DNA of 18,871 nt from Pseudomonadota bacterium (GCA_021785795.1 JAJYEK010000063.1:1-18871), one strand, 5' to 3'. Positions 8,362-15,610 are shown, counted from the stretch's first letter. The notes: generated from the letters alone by a model not told the origin. A program made the numbers and translations.

Positions 8362-8637
8362 ATGATGAAGCACATTATGCCGTCTTGTTCTGACATTGCG
8401 CGACTGCTGTCTGCGGGATGCGAACGACCCCTTTCCTTCAGGGAACGCGTGGCCCTCAGGGTCCATGTTTTTTTCTGTGTGTCCTGTCGACGTTACGCCA
8501 GCCACCTGCGCTGGATGAAAGGCGCTTTTCGTCTTCTCCACCACAGAGAGAATGCGTTCTCTTTAAACGATGCGGCCAGGGCGCGCATACGCGATACCCT
8601 GAAAAACGCAGCTTCCCGCCTGAGCGACCACGATTAG
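8362..8637 (+). CDS. Short zf-HC2 anti-sigma factor
   Basis: This 91-residue protein has the zinc-binding anti-sigma layout: Cys9, then His35, Cys39 and Cys42 in HVFFCVSC, plus an extra Cys20. The segment ERPLSFRERVALRVHVFFC is typical of zf-HC2 partners of ECF factors. There is no membrane segment, so it should hold the sigma factor in the cytoplasm and release it when the zinc-thiol site is oxidised or metallated. It starts 14 bases after the sigma stop with AAGGGA upstream, so the two genes form an operon. Its soluble nature argues for sensing cytoplasmic redox or metal status rather than direct envelope proteolysis. Confidence 0.88.
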   Translation: MMKHIMPSCSDIARLLSAGCERPLSFRERVALRVHVFFCVSCRRYASHLRWMKGAFRLLHHRENAFSLNDAARARIRDTLKNAASRLSDHD

Positions 8638-8661
8638 CGGCGCCCCGGGCCGCACCCCGTG

Positions 8662-8681
8662 CTGCCGGGCAGGCCCGGCAG
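8662..8681 (+). terminator. Hairpin ending the sigma/anti-sigma operon
   Basis: CTGCCGGG (8662-8669) and CCCGGCAG (8674-8681) form a perfect 8-bp stem with a CAGG loop, 24 bases after the anti-sigma stop. The following bases are not U-rich. A second inverted repeat, CAGGCC-GG-GGCCTG (8724-8737), lies just below the stop of the minus-strand peptide gene and could serve that transcript. Confidence 0.55.
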
Positions 8682-8744
8682 ACCGGTTTGCCACACTCAG
8701 ACAGGACCCCGGCGCAGCGAATCCAGGCCGGGGCCTGCTACACC

Positions 8745-8876
8745 TCAGAACCAGTGCAGACCCCAGTGACCGGCTGCCACGAGCATCAGTATGATCAGCG
8801 CCATCATCATTTTCTCATGAACACACAAGCCTCTGGTGGCACAGCACGACCCCTTTTTCTTGCACATCACCGACAT
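8745..8876 (-). CDS. Cys-rich 43-residue single-span membrane peptide
   Basis: This small ORF encodes a peptide with four cysteines near the start (Cys5, Cys11, Cys12, Cys18, in the MCKKKGSCC region), His20, then a hydrophobic span MMMALIILMLVAAG (23-36) and a short His/Trp-rich tail ending HWGLHWF. It is supported by AAGGAG at 8883-8888, six bases before the ATG, and by an ECF-type promoter 48 bases upstream. The Cys/His cluster suggests a metal or thiol site on one membrane face, with a second possible site at the His-rich tail. It is divergent from the DUF302 gene at 9706 and convergent with the sigma operon. I do not recognise a named family. The combination of promoter, ribosome site and peptide layout makes it a convincing gene. 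Confidence 0.8.
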   Translation of the reverse strand: MSVMCKKKGSCCATRGLCVHEKMMMALIILMLVAAGHWGLHWF

Positions 8877-8924
8877 GACAATCTCCTTGTAAGCGAAAAA
8901 ACCCAAAACCGTTCTTCCGCCCCT

Positions 8925-8952
8925 TTAGTCGCCGCAACACCGCATTCCTTAC
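8925..8952 (-). promoter_or_regulatory. ECF-type promoter of the Cys-rich peptide gene
   Basis: On the minus strand, GTAAGGA (8952-8946), 14 bases, then CGACTAA (8931-8925), with the start codon 48 bases downstream. Box sequences and spacing match the other two promoters except for one A-to-G change in the -35 box. Confidence 0.75.
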
Positions 8953-9159
8953 ACAAGCTCCCGTTCCCCGTACCGTGTTATGAAAGAAATGGTCCCGGCA
9001 CATTGCATATGGGTTGCCCGCAGATGGTTGGTGAAGATTTCACTGGCCCGCAGGCCGGGGGCCAGGACGAACGCCGAATGCATTCTCAGACAGCCGGCAT
9101 ACTGTGCCCGGCCAGAAGACGCTGTTGCCGCGCAAAGCACCGCGCCCTGTAGCCCTGGC

Positions 9160-9189
9160 CCCCTCATCACGTCTCGGCGTGATGAGGGG
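9160..9189. terminator. 12-bp perfect hairpin in a gene-poor stretch
   Basis: CCCCTCATCACG (9160-9171) and CGTGATGAGGGG (9178-9189) pair perfectly around a TCTCGG loop. There is no T run on either side. It lies in 8953-9576, where no protein gene is convincing: an open frame at 9009-9152 ends just before it but lacks a ribosome site and family likeness. It may be the 3' end of a small RNA or a bidirectional terminator. Confidence 0.45.
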
Positions 9190-9576
9190 CCGGCATGCGG
9201 ACGGGCTCCCGCGGCCTGCGTTAGGGCCTTGTCCCTGATATCGCCTCTCGCATCCCTGAATGCGCGCTTGCGCGCCTCCCTGGGTCTTGTCCGGATCTGC
9301 GCGGGGGTCAGTCAGACGACTTTTTTCTTATGAAGGGCGGTGGTTCCCGGTCCAGCCCCTGCCGGTCGCGATGTCCACCGAAGTGCCTTCTGGCGCCCGC
9401 AGCCGGCCACGGCCTTCTCCGTAAAGCCGTCGTGCGCCGCTACCTTCGGCCGCTTACCCCGCCCCCAGGATTGCCGCCAAAGGGAGGCGGCGACTATTGT
9501 CATAGGGGTGGCCGCGCCGTCCTCCGCAGAAAAACCCCGGGGTGCGACGTCCATGATGGCAAATCGCCGCACCTTT
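9190..9576. other. Intergenic region before the second DUF302 gene
   Basis: Apart from the 9160-9189 hairpin at its left side, I see no supported gene here. Open frames on both strands are short, lack ribosome sites and show no family motif. A CTTAC at 9447-9451 on the plus strand gives a GTAAGCG on the minus strand, but no CGACTAA follows at the right distance. Confidence 0.4.
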
Positions 9577-9604
9577 GTAAGAATCCGTCGTGCGTTTCGA
9601 CTAA
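9577..9604 (+). promoter_or_regulatory. ECF-type promoter of the DUF302 gene
   Basis: GTAAGAA (9577-9583), 14 bases, then CGACTAA (9598-9604), 101 bases before the ATG at 9706. It is identical in both boxes to the promoter at 6925, while the 14-base spacers differ, as expected for a sigma-specific promoter rather than a duplicated segment. Confidence 0.75.
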
Positions 9605-9705
9605 CATGACGGATCCCCTCAAGGGGCCTCGCCAAAGCGGCCGTGCTCGGCCCGGCCAAAGCTGCTTAGCGAAAAGCTTCCACTACGACAAACAGGATAA
9701 TAAAC

Positions 9706-10185
9706 ATGACTATTCGCACCACACACACTAACAGCTGGATTCACCGCGCGGCTCTCGGCGTCCTGGTTATAAGTTCAGTGTTGGCGCCGCCGACCTTCGC
9801 GGGCGAGGGACATTTCGTGCGGGTCGTTTCACGCCATCCGTTCGCGGGCACCGTCGGCGCCCTGAAGAAGGCCGTGGCGCGCAATCACATGATGGTGATG
9901 GGGCAGGTCAATCAGAGCAAGGTTCTTGCCATGACGGGCCTGCGCCTTCAGGGCGAGGCCTTTCTCGTAGGAAACCCTGTAATGGGCAAAAACGCGTTCC
10001 GCGTGGATCCTGCAGCGGGCGCGGTGTTGCCGGCGCGAATCTATGTCTGGACACAGGGTGCCAACACCTACATTGGCTACTTCGAGCCATCCTCTCTCCT
10101 CACGCAAATTTCACCCCGCCTCGGCATGATGGGTGGCTTGCTGAACAAGAAGTTTGCCAGGGTTGCCCGCGAGGCGGCGCGGTAA
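9706..10185 (+). CDS. Exported DUF302 family protein
   Basis: This 159-residue protein has a signal peptide (hydrophobic core ALGVLVISSVLAPP, cleavage near TFAGE). The mature part carries the DUF302 pattern: FVRVVSRHPFAGTVGALKKAV, MVMGQVNQS, then EAFLVGNPVMGKNAFRVDP, ARIYVWTQG and YIGYFEPSSL. A C-terminal helix ends KKFARVAREAAR. It should act in the periplasm; DUF302 proteins have no settled biochemical role but often sit beside stress or metal genes. AGGA lies eight bases before the ATG. The upstream promoter matches those of the Spy-like and Cys-rich peptide genes, which places it in the proposed ECF regulon. Confidence 0.85.
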   Translation: MTIRTTHTNSWIHRAALGVLVISSVLAPPTFAGEGHFVRVVSRHPFAGTVGALKKAVARNHMMVMGQVNQSKVLAMTGLRLQGEAFLVGNPVMGKNAFRVDPAAGAVLPARIYVWTQGANTYIGYFEPSSLLTQISPRLGMMGGLLNKKFARVAREAAR

Positions 10186-10224
10186 AAGCCCAAGAAACAC
10201 AGGCTGGGACGCGCGACGCCGCTT

Positions 10225-10780
10225 GCCTTCAGGGTATCGGCAACTGGCATCATCGGCCTGCGCACCCGGGGCGACATCGCCGTCGGGCCGGCAGTTGCCA
10301 TCCGGCTTGCGATTGCGGCCATCGCGCGCGGGGCCGGCCGGCACAACCTCGGCGCCACCGTGCGGCTGGCTCCCTTCGCCGGCATCGCCGGTACGGTGGT
10401 CATGGAGGTGGTGGGAATAACCGGCTTTCGTGTCGCCCCTGGCATGCCTGGTTCTTTACCGATGCCGCTTGGCGTGCTGCTGACAAACCGGTTCATGGCA
10501 GGGCCGAACCGGGTCTTGAACCTGATAGGCCGGGAAGATCATTTCGGGAACGGCATCGGTCTTGCGTTCATCGACTTCGCCGCCTCGGGCCGCCAACGCT
10601 GGTGGGCAGGTTTTCTCTGCGCCCTGAGTGTCGCCACCCTCTTCATGCTGCGCCCCGAGATGATGTTCCGGGCATCAACCTCTTTGATGCAGGATTGCCG
10701 GCCGGTGAAAGTTCCCGTGACGGGACTGCGCATTGCTTCCTGACCATGGTCGAAACCCTGGCTAGAAGCCGGCTGCTTTG
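10225..10780 (+). pseudogene. Frameshifted membrane protein relic (DUF6789/YagU-like)
   Basis: The frame continuing from the DUF302 stop reads a hydrophobic, family-like protein: ATGIIGLRTRG, LAPFAGIAGTVVMEVVG, FRVAPGMPGSLPMPLG, REDHFGNGIGLAFIDF, WWAGFLCALSVATLFMLRPEMM. There is no ATG, GTG or TTG before 10360, so the natural start is lost. Near 10660 the likeness moves to the next frame, which reads DVPGINLFDAGLPAG and continues past the first frame's stop. The layout (methionine-rich first span, HFGNGI central helix, WW-G third span, G-LFDAG-P loop) resembles small four-span membrane proteins of the DUF6789/YagU type. Family identity is tentative; the decay is better supported. It could once have been part of the DUF302 transcript. 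Confidence 0.5.
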
Positions 10781-11211
10781 CGCGACGCAGGTGTCGCGCG
10801 CCGGCGCTGTGGCATCGGATCTTGCTCTCGCCCCCTGCGCCCAGTCGTCATGGCTTATAACGCGGAAGATCCTTAAAAGAACATGATCGCCCCTGTTGAT
10901 CACCGATCCGGCAGGATGTGTACGGATCCCGCATGGCGTTGGGCGATGTGTATATAAAAATCACCCTGACCGGCGACGTGTTGACCGTGTCGTTCAAGGG
11001 CCGGACCATGCAGCGTCCCGTACGTCGCAGTACGGCTGGATTTCTGTCTCGCGCCGATCAAATCGGGTGATTGCCCCCTCAGTTGTCGTCTCTGCTGAAA
11101 CTCGCCAGACAACACCGCACAACACCTTCGCGCATCACCTCCCGGCCGGCATAGCCCGCCGATAGCTCCGTCGCTGCCGCCGCCTCGCGCTCGCCAATCA
11201 GGGCGCAGCCT
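10781..11211. other. Intergenic region downstream of zwf
   Basis: No supported gene. A perfect 6-bp inverted repeat CCGTAC-GTCGCA-GTACGG (11018-11035) lies about 180 bases after the zwf stop and may help end the gnd-zwf transcript. Short open frames on both strands have no recognisable features. Confidence 0.4.
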
Positions 11212-12663
11212 TCAGGCGGAAGTGGCACCGGCACGTCGCGGGTTGTGCCAGGAACCGTCTCCCACAATCAGTGTGTCCGCCTGTTTTGGCCCCCAGGTGC
11301 CCGGCTTGTAGGGGTGCGCGGGATAGTGCGTTTTCAAGACCGGCTCTACCACCGCCCAGGCAGCTTCTATCGCATCCTCACGGGTGAAGAGTGCGCCATT
11401 ACCGGCCATCGCATCCCCCAGAAGCCGCTCATAGGGTGTTTCTTTGTTCGACTGCTCGTTCAACAGGTACAGTTCCCGCTGGTCGCCGACGAACTCCTTG
11501 CCGGCACGCTTGACCCGTGCCGCAATGGCGACTTCCGCGTTCGGGGAAAGCCGGAAACGCAGGTAATTGGCATGTCCATCCACCGGCGCAGAATCATCGA
11601 ACAACCTTTGCGGAGGTGGCTTCAACTCCACCAGCACCTCGGCCGCCGAAGTCGCCAGGCACTTGCCGGAACGCAGATACCACGGCACGCCCTGCCATCG
11701 CCAGGAATCGATAAACAGTCGCAGGGCACAGAACGTCTCGACGTCCGATCCGCTTGCCACTCCCGGCTCTTTCCGGTAGCCCACGTACTGGCCGCGCACC
11801 AGGTCCTCTGGCTGCAAGGGGCGCATGGCCCGGAACACCTTGGCCTTTTCGCTCTGAACGGCCCCATAGCCCTGGTAGGCCGGCGGCTCCATCGCCAACA
11901 ACGCGGTAACCTGGAACATATGATTCTGAATAACATCGCGCAGACAACCGGCGCTTTCGTAAAACCTTCCGCGACCCTTTACACCGAAATCCTCCGCCAG
12001 GGTAATCTGGATGCTGGCCACATAATTACGGTTCCAGATCGGCTCGAGAAACGAGTTGGCGAAGCGGAAATAGAGGATATTCATGATCGCCTCTTTCCCG
12101 AGATAGTGATCAATACGGAAAATCGAGTCTTCTTCAAACGCCGATCGCGCAATACGATTGAGCGCCCGCGCCGAAGCCAGATCGCGCCCGAACGGCTTTT
12201 CTATGATAACCCGCGCCTGCTCCGACAGCCCGGAAGAGCCAAGCCCTTCGATGACCTTCGGGAAAAGTGCGGGGGGAATGGCCAGATAATGCGCGGGACG
12301 CCGCGCAGTACCAAGCGCCTGTTTCAGGGCCTTGAATGTCTCGGGGTCGTTGTAATCACCCCCCACGTACTGCAGCAGGGAAAGAAGGCGGTCGAAAGCG
12401 GCGCGGTCATCGATCTTGCCTGCTTGTCTGATGCTGTCCCTCGCCCGTTTCCGCAGTTGCGGCAGACTCAGCTGCGAGCCCGCCACGCCCACCACCGGTA
12501 CGCTGAGCGCACCCCTTCTGACCATCGCATAGAGCGCAGGAAAGATCATTTTGTGCACAAGATCACCCGTTACACCAAAGATCACCAGTGCATCCGCCGG
12601 CGTCCTGCGGTCAAGGACAGGGGCCACCTCAGGGCTTGCCTTTCTTTTCTTCGTGTCCACCAA
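11212..12663 (-). CDS. zwf: Glucose-6-phosphate 1-dehydrogenase
   Basis: This cytoplasmic enzyme oxidises glucose 6-phosphate to 6-phosphogluconolactone with reduction of NAD(P)+, the entry step of the oxidative pentose phosphate pathway. At 483 residues it is the usual length. The nucleotide-binding GVTGDLVHK (30-38), EKPFGRD (155-161) and the active-site RIDHYLGKE (183-191, with the catalytic His in DHY) are intact, as are WYLRSGK and the C-terminal [18 protein letters not shown]. The start at 12663 lies inside the end of gnd, with a 35-base overlap, so the two are co-translated. No 6-phosphogluconolactonase gene is next to them. Coenzyme preference cannot be read with certainty. Confidence 0.97.
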   Translation of the reverse strand: MVDTKKRKASPEVAPVLDRRTPADALVIFGVTGDLVHKMIFPALYAMVRRGALSVPVVGVAGSQLSLPQLRKRARDSIRQAGKIDDRAAFDRLLSLLQYVGGDYNDPETFKALKQALGTARRPAHYLAIPPALFPKVIEGLGSSGLSEQARVIIEKPFGRDLASARALNRIARSAFEEDSIFRIDHYLGKEAIMNILYFRFANSFLEPIWNRNYVASIQITLAEDFGVKGRGRFYESAGCLRDVIQNHMFQVTALLAMEPPAYQGYGAVQSEKAKVFRAMRPLQPEDLVRGQYVGYRKEPGVASGSDVETFCALRLFIDSWRWQGVPWYLRSGKCLATSAAEVLVELKPPPQRLFDDSAPVDGHANYLRFRLSPNAEVAIAARVKRAGKEFVGDQRELYLLNEQSNKETPYERLLGDAMAGNGALFTREDAIEAAWAVVEPVLKTHYPAHPYKPGTWGPKQADTLIVGDGSWHNPRRAGATSA

Positions 12664-13648
12664 ATTGTTTCCTCATTGCAGACAGGACCCGGTTGGCATA
12701 ATCGGCATCGCCGCGCGAAGAAAAACGCTCAAACAGCGCCGCGCTGATAACTGGCGCCGGCACGCCCTCGTCGATGGCGGCCAGTGCCGTCCAGCGTCCT
12801 TCGCCCGAATCCGACACACGCCCCGAAAACCCGGCGAGACCAGCATCCTTGACCAGTGCGGCTGCAGTCAGGTCGAGCAGCCAGGACGCCACGACGCTCC
12901 CACGTCGCCAGACTTCCGTAATCTCGGGCAGATCCAGATCATACTGATAAAATTCCGCGTTGCGCATGGGCGCGGTCTCGGCATCGCCATCGCGCGAGCG
13001 CTTGCCGACATTGGCATTGCGGAGAATATTCAGGCCCTCCGCATACGCGGCCATCAGCCCATATTCGATTCCGTTGTGAACCATCTTGACGAAATGTCCG
13101 GCACCGTGCGGACCGCAGTGCAGATAGCCCTGATCTGCGGTGCCTGCAGGCTTTTCCCGACCCGGCGTCGGAGTTGCCGCGCCAACACCCGGAGCAAGCG
13201 TGGCGAAAATTGGATCAAGGTACTGAACGATGTCCTTCTCGCCGCCGATCATCAGGCAATAGCCGCGCTCGAGTCCCGCGATGCCACCGCTGGTACCCAC
13301 GTCCACATAATGCAGCGCGCGCTTTTGCAATTCATAAGCCCGGCCAATATCGTCGCGGTAGTAGGAATTGCCACCGTCGATGACGATGTCTCCTGCTTCG
13401 AGCAGCGGCACGAGCTCTGCTAGCACCTCATCTACAACCGTCGCCGGCACCATCACCCAGACCACACGTGGCTTGGTCAGACGAGCGACAAACTCGTCAA
13501 GAGAGTTTGTGCCAACGGCACCTTCGCTGCTGAGCGCCTTGATGGCATCGGGATGACGGTTGTAGACCACGCATTGGTGTGCCCCCCGCATCAGTCGCCG
13601 CGCCATATTACTGCCCATACGCCCTAAACCCATCATGCCAATCTGCAT
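12629..13648 (-). CDS. gnd: 6-phosphogluconate dehydrogenase, decarboxylating (short GndA/YqeC type)
   Basis: This enzyme converts 6-phosphogluconate to ribulose 5-phosphate and CO2. At 339 residues it is the short type, lacking the large C-terminal domain of the E. coli enzyme. The Rossmann GLGRMG (7-12), [10 protein letters not shown] (91-100), [21 protein letters not shown] (substrate loop, about 116-136) and [14 protein letters not shown] with the catalytic Lys188 are all present. Short types are often NAD-dependent and carry an acidic residue at the end of the second strand; here the position reads YNRHPD (Asn30-Arg31), the pattern of NADP-specific forms. AAGGAAG lies upstream of the ATG. 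The gene heads the gnd-zwf operon. Confidence 0.95.
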   Translation of the reverse strand: MQIGMMGLGRMGSNMARRLMRGAHQCVVYNRHPDAIKALSSEGAVGTNSLDEFVARLTKPRVVWVMVPATVVDEVLAELVPLLEAGDIVIDGGNSYYRDDIGRAYELQKRALHYVDVGTSGGIAGLERGYCLMIGGEKDIVQYLDPIFATLAPGVGAATPTPGREKPAGTADQGYLHCGPHGAGHFVKMVHNGIEYGLMAAYAEGLNILRNANVGKRSRDGDAETAPMRNAEFYQYDLDLPEITEVWRRGSVVASWLLDLTAAALVKDAGLAGFSGRVSDSGEGRWTALAAIDEGVPAPVISAALFERFSSRGDADYANRVLSAMRKQFGGHEEKKGKP

Positions 13649-14050
13649 CTCTAGGCTTCCTTGTTTGACGTGGGTAAGTCCGACCCCGCCCGCTACCGCG
13701 CTGCTGCCGCTAGAGCCGATACCGAGGGCAGGGTCCTACGAAAACACAGTTTCCGGCGTCATGCCCATGATCGATCGTGAGGCATCGCACGATATCCACT
13801 CCGCCCACGTGAGCCTGGTCCGCATCGGTAACAGGGCATGTGGAGTCCTGGTCATGCGCGGCCCGCCTTGTTCAGGGGTGCCATCGGCTATTCCGGATTG
13901 GCTGTCACGTGTTCTAAACCGCAGGCGGCAGCTTGTCCATCCGCTTCAGGGAGAGCACTAGTGTAGCCCTCCGTTCTGTTTGGCACCAAACCGCCGATCG
14001 GCCGGGATTATCTTGCGTGGGACGCTGCCCGTCCCGGCAGCCCGGATGAG
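13649..14050. other. Intergenic region upstream of gnd, with a short palindrome
   Basis: No gene is supported. It should hold the minus-strand promoter of gnd-zwf, which I could not identify. GTTTGG-CA-CCAAAC (13978-13991) is an inverted repeat whose core, TTTGGCACCAAA, reappears in reverse complement at 14578-14589 before the RHH antitoxin relic. Confidence 0.4.
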
Positions 14051-14059
14051 CGGCCTTGG

Positions 14060-14500
14060 GTTTCGTTGTGCGCGGCTGTGTATTCTTCAATGGGGGTCGT
14101 GAGTTGGGGCACGCTCACCGACACCCGCACAATGAGCGGTGGCGCCGGTGGCAATACGAACTGGAATTTCCTGGGCGACGGAGACGGCATCGTCGTGGCG
14201 GCGGGGGCGCCACGATTGATAACACGACGACCGCCTGATCAAAGGCGGCCCCCGGCTGCTTGTCACCGGCGCGGGCGATCAGGGCACCACCGGCGGATCG
14301 GCGATTGGCGACGCGGTCGCCCCGGCCGACGCGGTCGGTTTCTCGGGGGCGGCAACTCCCTGAAACTGCTGGCGGGTTCCACGCTGACTGCCAACGTGGC
14401 CAGCACCTCAGGGTGCCGCGAATGGGGGTGACACCTTACAAGATGTCGCCCGGATTTGTCTGTTACCCATAACGGGGCCGGCTTTTCTTCAACCCGAGCG
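14060..14500 (+). pseudogene. Autotransporter/adhesin-like passenger relic
   Basis: Fragments typical of repetitive autotransporter passengers appear in three different plus frames in order: WGTLTDTRTMSGGAGGNTNWNF and GDGDGIV, then GGATIDNTTT, then LLVTGAGDQGTTGGSAIGDAV, then GGNSLKLLAGSTLTANV, then GAANGGDTLQ, then DLSVTHNGAGF. Their order and spacing suit one ancestral protein broken by several frameshifts and stops. No signal peptide or beta-barrel domain remains. The identification rests on composition and the GNSLKLLAGSTLT/GGDTLQL-like repeats. Confidence 0.5.
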
Positions 14501-14573
14501 TGGCGGCCGCACCCAATGGCGAGGTGGTTAATATGCGGGTTGGCACGCAGGCCGGATACGCCGCATCCTGAAC

Positions 14574-14593
14574 CCATTTTGGTGCCAAAATGG
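14574..14593. promoter_or_regulatory. Palindromic operator before the RHH antitoxin relic
   Basis: CCATTTTGG-TG-CCAAAATGG is a perfect 9-bp inverted repeat with a 2-base centre. It ends 11 bases before the ATG at 14605. Ribbon-helix-helix antitoxins bind such palindromes to repress their own operon. Confidence 0.55.
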
Positions 14594-14604
14594 TCGGACA
14601 TACA

Positions 14605-14709
14605 ATGCCCGCCACGCTAACCTCGAAAAACATCCCCGACGAGGTCTACAAGCGCCTGAAAGCAGCGGCAGAGGCACATCGTCGTAGCGTGAACAGCGAG
14701 GCCATCGTC
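14605..14709 (+). pseudogene. FitA-like ribbon-helix-helix antitoxin, truncated
   Basis: The first 35 residues (MPATLTSKNIPDEVYKRLK, then AEAHRRSVNSEAIV) match the N-terminal DNA-binding part of FitA/VapB-type RHH antitoxins, usually about 75-80 residues. Beyond codon 35 the likeness stops abruptly where a TGTCA-beginning element end starts (14710); the frame runs on without meaning to 14805. The toxin-neutralising C-terminus and any downstream PIN toxin are gone. A palindromic operator remains upstream. The remnant could still bind DNA, but no function as an antitoxin is expected. Confidence 0.65.
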
Positions 14710-14766
14710 TGTCATGCCCCGATGGCCAGGTCAAACTGCCCCACTTGTGGCCGGGCAAACTGCTCC
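14710..14766. repeat. Terminal end of a TniB-type element with direct repeats
   Basis: The element seems to begin with TGTCATGCCCC at 14710. Two direct repeats follow, GGCCAGGTCAAACTGCCCC (14724-14742) and GGCCGGGCAAACTGCTCC (14749-14766), 25 bases apart. Multiple short repeats inside a TGT...ACA end are typical transposase-binding sites of Tn7/Tn5053-like and related ATPase-assisted elements. The other end was not found. Confidence 0.55.
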
Positions 14767-14782
14767 AGGCAGGACAATGGAA

Positions 14783-14914
14783 TTATGACGCCTGTTTGGG
14801 CGTGAATGCTATACGGGCTGCGGCCTCCTTCAGCTCAAGGAATTCGCTCAGGGCGATCACCGCCTCGTCGGGCAGATCGCGGAAATCGATGAAGCCCGGT
14901 TCTTCGCCATGCAT
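14783..14914 (-). CDS. Small 43-residue accessory ORF of the TniB-type element
   Basis: The protein starts MHGEEPGFIDFRDLPDEAV, continues as an acidic helix with ALSEFLELKEAAARI and ends FTPKQAS. AAGGAG lies seven bases before the ATG at 14914, so it looks translated. It overlaps the end of the ATPase frame and lies just inside the element end with the direct repeats, which makes it the last gene of the element. I do not recognise a function. It may be an intact passenger of an otherwise broken element. Confidence 0.55.
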   Translation of the reverse strand: MHGEEPGFIDFRDLPDEAVIALSEFLELKEAAARIAFTPKQAS

Positions 14915-15610
14915 GGTGGCACTCCTTTGGGCTTCAGGTCAGTGGGCAGCCCGCGCACGGCGCGGATGGGCCGGCCGTAGACCTCGAGGTAGAGTTTCTC
15001 GTCCAGGGTCATGATCTCCTGGCGCGCGGCGCTCATCAAAAGCTCCGAGCCCATGCTGGCGAGGATGCGGTAATTGCCGGCGGCATGATCGACGAGGGTT
15101 GCGCGCAGCCCCTCTGTCATGAGGCCGCCGTTGCCGGCGCAGGCGAGCAGATGGTCGAGGGCCGCCGAGAGTTCCTCGCGGGTGGCCGCCTCCAGGCCCA
15201 GGCGCGTCCTGATGCGCGAACCCAGGGGAACGAGCTCCTCGCGCTTGAGCTTCTCCAGAAGCCTTCCGTCGCCCGCGAGCACGACGGTAAGCCACGACTG
15301 GGACTCGAAGCGGGCGCTGGCGAGCAGCCGCAGCTCGTTTAGCACCGCAGGACTCATCTCCTGGGCTTCGTCGATCAATAACACCGAGCGTCTTATGGTC
15401 GATCCCAGGTGATCGAGCCAACGGCTGCGCAGCGCCTGGAAACCGCCCCACCGGTTTGAGATACGAATGGCGACACCGAAGATGTCGCCGGGCTCGCGAT
15501 ACCGGAGGTCCCCTGCGGGGAGAAGTCCGAGAGGTTGCTGCTCGGATGGTGGACGACGCCGACGGCGAGATCGGCCAACCGAGAGTATGCACTCCATAAA
15601 CCGCACCCTC
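14857..15610 (-). pseudogene. TniB/ExeA-like AAA ATPase of a transposable element, frameshifted and truncated
   Basis: These ATPases help a DDE transposase choose its target. From about 15500 down, one frame reads GDIFGVAIRISNRWGGFQ, the Walker B VLLIDEAQEM, a sensor-like LTVVLAGDGRLLEKL, and the lid with GSRIRTRLGLEAATREEL and AGNYRILASMGSELL. Upstream, the likeness is in another frame: ADLAVGVVHHPSSNLSDF, directly before a 20-base insertion-like stretch (about 15504-15523) containing CCCC-GCA-GGGG. Removing it would join SDF to YREPGDIFGV. No Walker A remains further upstream. The gene is therefore broken twice: a frameshift and loss of the nucleotide-binding loop. Family likeness is good; the 20-base event is inferred by reading frames. 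Confidence 0.7.

Noticed and set aside
8980..9333. Plus-strand 117-codon frame starting MKEMVPAHC, and the antisense frame at 8949-9170
   Set aside because: No ribosome site, no family likeness, and both run through the hairpin at 9160-9189.
11245..12747. A 500-codon open frame on the plus strand opposite zwf
   Set aside because: It is antisense to a clear, motif-complete zwf; long open antisense frames are common in G+C-rich genes, and it has no family motif.
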